Positions 62,114 through 64,000 of a stretch of DNA of 64,000 nt are shown in pieces. The position numbers and the translations under genes are program-made. The notes under the pieces were generated by a model. It was not told where the DNA came from, ran no database searches, and worked only from the letters and a program-made list of their open reading frames with translations. This DNA is from JAAXPZ01 sp965215705 (GTDB lineage: Bacteria > Campylobacterota > Campylobacteria > Campylobacterales > Sulfurovaceae): NCBI GenBank assembly GCA_965215705.1, contig CBDCEE010000008.1, positions 392,415-456,414 on the forward strand, written 5' to 3'. How positions within the stretch are numbered: position 1 is the stretch's first letter; every line of letters starts with the position of its first letter.

Positions 62114-62396
62114 ATGATAATGATATTTAGCGTTGAAAAGATTTTTTTTCAACAACCACTATTTGAGCAAAAAGTAGATAGAGGCTCAAATACAATAGTT
62201 GTTTTTATTCATGGTATATTAAGTAGATCAGAGTCTGCTTTCAAAGTTTCTAATGATAAAGAGATGTATTGGTGGGATATTATAAAAAATGACTATCCAT
62301 TTGAAAAGATTGACTTTGCATACTTCAACTACAACAGAGCAAATGTGCCTAATCTTTTGCATTTTCAATCAATGTTTAATGATGCTGGAAAACTCT
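62114..62396 (+). pseudogene. Alpha/beta hydrolase or lipase-like gene, truncated by IS21 copy 2
   Basis: The first ~94 residues contain a hydrolase core strand-turn (TIVVFIHGILSRSESAF, the oxyanion HG motif) and YWWDIIKNDYPFEKIDFAYFNYN. The nucleophile elbow (GxSxG) would follow but is cut off at 62397 by the IS21 element. The rest of the gene lies beyond the window. Such hydrolases occur as membrane- or lipid-attacking parts of defence loci; here this is only inference. Confidence 0.65.
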
Positions 62397-62480
62397 TGTC
62401 AACCGCGGAGTTAAAATAGGCAGTTTTTCGTAAGTTTTTTTTAACGAAATGTAACCGTAAGCAACATCAATATTTTAGTC

Positions 62481-63278
62481 CTACTTTTTACTCTTTTTTG
62501 GTTCAAATTCATAAAGATCTGATCCATTCATTTCTTCCTCCTTTTTCTCTTTTAATCTGTAAGAATCTCCAAGTATATTTATCACATGAGAATGGTGCAA
62601 TAATCTATCTAAAATAGCTGTAGTAACTACCTTGTCATTTGCAAAGATACTACTCCATTGTGAGAAGACTAAATTAGAGGTAACAATGGTTGAGCCACGT
62701 TCATATCTGCGAGAGATAACTTGAAAGAAATGATGTGCGTCTTCTTTGCTCATAGGAAAGTAACCTATCTCATCAATGACAAGTAATGCAGGAGACATCA
62801 CAGCCTGTCGTAAAAAAGCATCATAACGCTTCTCTTTCTTTGCTTGACTCATTTGAAGTATGAGATCAGAAGCTGTAATAAAGCGTGCTTTGACACGTTT
62901 CTGTACAGCTTGATATGCTAGTGCAATAGCAAGATGCGTTTTACCCACACCAGACTGACCCAGTAGAATGATGTTCTCTTTTCTTCTGACAAACTCCATA
63001 GTCGATAATTCTTCTATCTGTCTTCTGTTTACGCCTACTGTAAAATCAAAGTCAAATTGTTCTAATGTTTTAATTGTGGGAAACCCAGCCATCTTGGTAA
63101 GTGTTGCTCTAGAGCGTTCGGCTTTAGAGTCAGATTCACTTTTAAGTACCTCATACAGATATTCACTATATTTCCAGCTCTCTTTGGCTGCACGGTTACT
63201 CAGCTCATGATGTGTTTTACAAAGAGAATTAAGTTTAAGTTCTTTACACAAAGCTTCTATCTGCTCATTTATTGCCAT
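62481..63278 (-). CDS. istB: IS21-family helper ATPase IstB, copy 2
   Basis: 265 aa, identical to the IstB of copy 1, with intact Walker A (GQSGVGKT) and Walker B (LLVIDEIGY). Identity points to recent duplication of an active element. Confidence 0.95.
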   Translation of the reverse strand: MAINEQIEALCKELKLNSLCKTHHELSNRAAKESWKYSEYLYEVLKSESDSKAERSRATLTKMAGFPTIKTLEQFDFDFTVGVNRRQIEELSTMEFVRRKENIILLGQSGVGKTHLAIALAYQAVQKRVKARFITASDLILQMSQAKKEKRYDAFLRQAVMSPALLVIDEIGYFPMSKEDAHHFFQVISRRYERGSTIVTSNLVFSQWSSIFANDKVVTTAILDRLLHHSHVINILGDSYRLKEKKEEEMNGSDLYEFEPKKSKK

Positions 63279-64000
63279 GATGCCCCTCCTGTAATAAGAC
63301 TATACGTTAGTAAATATGCGATGGCAGCAGGAATGAACTCGTCATAACTTTGTAAATCACGTTGAGGGATATGTATACGGGGTTTAGGTTTGACTATAGG
63401 CTCTTGTGTTATACTTTTAGACGTTGCTTTTAATGGGTGGATACCGTTATATGGCTTCGGCACAGGCAGCAGCTGTAACTGCTCCTGTGCAAGTAAATCA
63501 AATGGTTTTTGTAGTAAAGTCTGATGTATTCTCGCATTGGCAGTATAGTCTAACCAATCCATCACTTCAGCGTTTGCGTTCTCTTTATTCATCGTGTATC
63601 CCATCATGGACAATCGTACTTTAAAAGTGTTATGAAAGCTGTATCTCAGATAATGGTTAAATCGTTCTACTTTACCTTTGGTTTGTGGTCTGTAGGGTTT
63701 ACACACTTTAAGTTCCATACCGCAGTGTTTGGCAAAGTCACGGAATTGTTCATTGAATTTGTGTTTGCCTCTGCCATAGACATTACGTTTGAGAATAACA
63801 GTCTTCATATTGTCATAGAGACCTTCTTGTGGAACACCACCAAAGTAGGAGAAGGCATTCATATGACAATTGATGAGCGTATCTACTTTCTCATCTGTAA
63901 CATACTCCACATACGATGCTCTTGAGTATCCCATCGTAGCCACAAAGGCAGATAGCCCATCTTTAGGAAACTCTATCCAATCGACTTGCATCTGCTTACC
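63269..64000 (-). CDS. istA: IS21-family transposase IstA, copy 2 (5' end outside window)
   Basis: Frame open to the window edge. The visible part covers the catalytic core and C-terminus, with QVDWIEFP, EGLYDNMKTV and KVERFNHY intact and the sequence identical to copy 1. The N-terminal helix-turn-helix lies beyond base 64000. Confidence 0.93.
   Translation of the reverse strand, partial: GKQMQVDWIEFPKDGLSAFVATMGYSRASYVEYVTDEKVDTLINCHMNAFSYFGGVPQEGLYDNMKTVILKRNVYGRGKHKFNEQFRDFAKHCGMELKVCKPYRPQTKGKVERFNHYLRYSFHNTFKVRLSMMGYTMNKENANAEVMDWLDYTANARIHQTLLQKPFDLLAQEQLQLLPVPKPYNGIHPLKATSKSITQEPIVKPKPRIHIPQRDLQSYDEFIPAAIAYLLTYSLITGGASWQ

Larger units (their letters stand above)
42834..64000 (+). mobile_element. 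Putative Tn7-like defence island inserted in comM (left boundary to window edge)
   Basis: Begins with TGT at 42834, immediately at the point where comM homology is lost, followed by tandem 13-bp repeats and a tnsE gene. From here to the edge the DNA is mostly AT-richer and holds Fic, XRE, metallophosphoesterase, degenerate ATPase, helicase/Mod cluster, TrlF-type ATPase, nuclease and two IS21 copies; no housekeeping gene was found. comM is a known target of Tn7-family elements (the Tn6022/AbaR islands of Acinetobacter). tnsA, tnsB, tnsC and tniQ/tnsD were not found in the window and would have to lie beyond the right edge or be lost. Confidence 0.6.
62397..64000 (-). mobile_element. IS21-family insertion sequence, copy 2 (cut by window edge)
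   Basis: Starts with the same TGTCAACCGCGG end as copy 1 and appears base-identical to it over the 1604 bases visible, in the same orientation. Inserted in the hydrolase gene. With copy 1 it brackets 53.6-62.4 kb, so the region could move or be deleted by recombination between copies. Confidence 0.92.

Noticed and set aside
1..64000. CRISPR arrays
   Set aside because: No regularly spaced 25-40-bp direct repeats were seen by eye on either strand, and no cas genes are present.

Overview
The window looks like a chromosomal segment of a free-living Campylobacterota (epsilonproteobacterium), most like Sulfurovum and its relatives. I infer this from protein style, the T-rich promoters with a good -10 and weak -35, the gene set (trigger factor-clpP-def, AmmeMemoRadiSam genes, a DUF3972-like coiled-coil protein) and compact operons with 4-bp ATGA overlaps. 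No database search was possible.

Layout. 1-2.2 kb: class I ribonucleotide reductase alpha subunit (5' cut by the window), then a promoter followed by a strongly structured non-coding stretch. 2.2-6.1 kb: a nitrilase-family hydrolase and a TPR lipoprotein gene split by an IS30-family element. 6.1-17.6 kb: a dense set of small stress and metabolic genes (methyltransferases, hotdog thioesterases, histidine phosphatase, TetR pseudogene, AraC/GyrI proteins, AhpD-like protein behind a TetR-type palindrome, a radical SAM/SPASM maturase with a repeat-bearing lipoprotein, isochorismatase, nitroreductase, HxlR, NimA-like protein). 17.6-22.4 kb: an accessory patch with RhuM-family remnants, an intact RhuM-family gene, a REP-associated tyrosine transposase with REPs inside its own gene, and a single-gene SF2 helicase fused to a PD-(D/E)XK nuclease. 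22.4-28.9 kb: housekeeping genes (pcm, Ca2+/H+ antiporter, L,D-transpeptidase, coaE, dapF). 28.9-33.7 kb: periplasmic haem proteins and a two-component system, with an IS1595-family element between them. 33.8-41.8 kb: tRNA-Val(GAC), AmmeMemoRadiSam A / radical SAM (amber-interrupted) / B, folE, cardiolipin synthase, an EEP phosphatase, tig, clpP and def.

42.8 kb to the right edge is an AT-richer island. It begins exactly where comM is interrupted: a TGT terminus with two 13-bp direct repeats, then a gene I recognise as tnsE of Tn7-like transposons. The cargo includes Fic with a small overlapping partner, an XRE regulator, a metallophosphoesterase, a degenerate ATPase-like protein, a PLD-helicase / DUF4391 / type III Mod cluster, a TrlF-type PHP-ATPase, an Mrr-like nuclease, a probable Res remnant and an alpha/beta hydrolase. 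Two apparently identical IS21-family elements sit in this island. One splits the helicase and the other splits the hydrolase. The DUF4391 and Mod genes carry five single-base indels in homopolymers, so the restriction-like module is probably dead, while TrlF and the nuclease next to it look intact. The left boundary in comM, the solitary tnsE and the defence cargo together make a good case for a comM-targeting Tn7-like defence island.
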